Notes under the pieces: generated by a model
Seen by the model: the letters and a program-made list of their open reading frames with translations, nothing else
What the model was told of the DNA's origin: nothing
The model's database searches: none
Program-made: the position numbers and the translations under genes
Origin: Rhodanobacter sp. C01
GTDB taxonomy: Bacteria; Pseudomonadota; Gammaproteobacteria; Xanthomonadales; Rhodanobacteraceae
Direction of reading: 5' to 3'
DNA length: 64,000 nucleotides
NCBI RefSeq assembly: GCF_002001045.1
Contig: NZ_MUNR01000008.1
Coordinates: 124,001 to 188,000 of the forward strand
Shown: piece after piece, positions 62,792 through 64,000 of the stretch
How the letters are laid out: each line of letters starts with the position of its first letter
Numbering within the stretch: the first letter of the stretch is position 1

Positions 62792-64000
62792 GCGCTCGCG
62801 TCCGATCTGTTCCACGGCAGGGTGGCGGACCACTTGGCGAGTCTGGCGCGCAAGCGGTCGAGATAGAGGTAGATCACTGGCGTGGTGTACAGCGTGAAGA
62901 CCTGGCTGAAAATCAGGCCGCCCATGACGGTGATGCCCAGTGGCTGACGCAGCGACGCGCCCTGGCCGATGCCGATGGCCAGCGGCACTGCACCGAGCAC
63001 GGCCGCGGCGGTGGTCATCATGATCGGCCGCAGGCGCACCACGGCCGCGTCGTGGATGGCCTTCATCGGTTCGTAACCTTCGTCGCGCTGCAAGTGGATG
63101 GCGACGTCGATCATCATGATCGCGTTCTTCTTGACGATGCCGATCAACAGGATGATGCCGATCATCGCGATCACCGAGAACGGCGTGCCGAAAATCAGCA
63201 GCGCCAGGGTGGCGCCGATGCCGGCCGATGGCAGGGTGGAGAGAATGGTGATCGGATGGACGGTGTTTTCGTAAAGGATGCCCAGCACGATATACACCGC
63301 CGCCAGTGCTGCCAGGATCAACAGCGGCATCGTCGACATCGACTGTGCGTAGACCTGCGCGGCACCGGCGAAACTGCCGTGGATCGAGGCAGGCAGGCCC
63401 AGCTGTTGCGAGGCCCGGTTGATCGCGTCCGTGGCCTTGCTCAGCGAACCGCCAGGCGGCAGGTTGAAGGAGATCGTGGCGGCCACCAGGCCGCCCTGAT
63501 GGCTGACCTGGGTGGCGGTGTGGCTGCTGGTGTAGGTCGCCAGCTGCGGAAACGGCACCATGGTTTCGCTCGACGTACTGTCCGCGCTGCCGCTGGAGCT
63601 GCCGCCCTTGGCATTGGAGATGGCATTGGTAAGCTGGTTGGCCTCGGCGTCGGCGTTGAGTGCATTGGACGAGGACGCGGTGCCCTGCGTCGAATTGACC
63701 GCCGACACCGACGTGACCGGTTTGACCAGGCTGCTCGATATCTGCGTCTGCTGGGTGCCGCTCGCATTGCCGGCGGCGGTACTGAAGCGCATGCGATCGA
63801 GCATCTGCGGATACTGCCAATACTTCGGTGCGACCTCCATCACCACGTAATACTGGTTGAGCTGGTTGTAGACGGTCGACACGGTGCGCTGGCCGAAGGC
63901 GTCGTACAGCACGCTGTCGATCTGGTTTGGCGCAAAACCGTAGCGCGCGGACGTGGCGCGATTGAAGTTGACGTAGATCTGCAGGCCGTTCTGCTGCAGA
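62788..64000 (-). CDS. RND efflux pump inner-membrane subunit (MdtC-like), 5' end outside window
   Basis: About 404 C-terminal codons of an RND permease; the frame is open to the window edge. The final segment GGLIFSQVFTLYTTPVIYLYLDRL and NFNRATSARYGFAPNQIDSVLYDAFGQRTVSTVYN fit the MdtB/MdtC subfamily of HAE1 pumps, and DVAIHLQRDEGYEPMKAI is a cytosolic loop. An unusual Ser/Asn/Ala-rich stretch of about 70 residues (63559-63777) interrupts the periplasmic domain just before VPFPQLATYTSS. Coupled to the downstream NodT gene by ATGA. Substrates unknown; MdtABC pumps export bile salts and some antibiotics. Confidence 0.92.
   Translation of the reverse strand, partial: LQQNGLQIYVNFNRATSARYGFAPNQIDSVLYDAFGQRTVSTVYNQLNQYYVVMEVAPKYWQYPQMLDRMRFSTAAGNASGTQQTQISSSLVKPVTSVSAVNSTQGTASSSNALNADAEANQLTNAISNAKGGSSSGSADSTSSETMVPFPQLATYTSSHTATQVSHQGGLVAATISFNLPPGGSLSKATDAINRASQQLGLPASIHGSFAGAAQVYAQSMSTMPLLILAALAAVYIVLGILYENTVHPITILSTLPSAGIGATLALLIFGTPFSVIAMIGIILLIGIVKKNAIMMIDVAIHLQRDEGYEPMKAIHDAAVVRLRPIMMTTAAAVLGAVPLAIGIGQGASLRQPLGITVMGGLIFSQVFTLYTTPVIYLYLDRLRARLAKWSATLPWNRSDASA

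Overview
The window is high-GC DNA (roughly 63-66% in most genes) from a gammaproteobacterium. Gene families and gene order (aa3 oxidase cluster with SURF1/ctaA/ctaB, engB - cytochrome c4 - tandem dsbA, YcgL beside a membrane-ankyrin protein, plant-type glutaminyl cyclase, many TonB receptors) point to the Xanthomonadales, most likely a Rhodanobacter/Dyella-like member of the Rhodanobacteraceae. The genus is inference from gene content; there is no rRNA. I found no tRNA, rRNA, CRISPR array, insertion sequence or prophage. It reads as ordinary chromosome with a few accessory insertions. Both ends cut a gene: an mgtA-type ATPase on the left and an RND pump subunit on the right.

Layout. 1-2.8 kb: Mg2+ P-type ATPase and a leader region with a possible small ORF. 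2.8-11 kb: respiratory aa3 oxidase locus. DUF2244-ctaC-ctaD-micro-ORF-ctaE and, beyond a bidirectional terminator and an opposing twin-TM gene, SURF1-SCO-like-ctaA-ctaB form the heme A and Cu-oxidase assembly line. No ctaG/Cox11 is present. 11.3-14.5 kb: PutA without its DNA-binding domain. 14.6-22.3 kb: the most intriguing block, an AraC-type regulator, a parallel beta-helix lipoprotein, a diheme cytochrome lipoprotein, a TonB-dependent receptor and a coniferyl-type aldehyde dehydrogenase, all on one strand. The beta-helix/diheme pair belongs to two families (TIGR03805/TIGR03806) known to travel together without assigned function.

22.4-34 kb: YcgL, a 1150-residue membrane-ankyrin protein overlapping tail-to-tail with a family 9 glycosyltransferase, a Kef-type antiporter, an M3 peptidase lipoprotein, bioD, msrC and engB. 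34-38 kb: periplasmic redox set (cytochrome c4, two different DsbA lipoproteins) followed by an EEP-family hydrolase and a small membrane protein. 38-50 kb: envelope and housekeeping genes (GH17-membrane protein, Slt transglycosylase, secreted metzincin protease with FG-GAP/VCBS repeats, histidine phosphatase, Cca, LtaS/OpgB-like phosphoglycerol transferase, MidA-like methyltransferase).

50-56 kb: a TonB receptor behind a perfect 18-bp Zur-like palindrome, an EcsC-family protein, a pteridine reductase, a DUF6159-type membrane protein and folK/folB, so folate-related genes cluster here. 56-64 kb: a low-GC TonB-like protein that looks acquired, dbpA, a TPR-sulfotransferase next to a glutaminyl cyclase (two protein-modifying enzymes), and an OMF/RND efflux pair of MdtC-NodT type.
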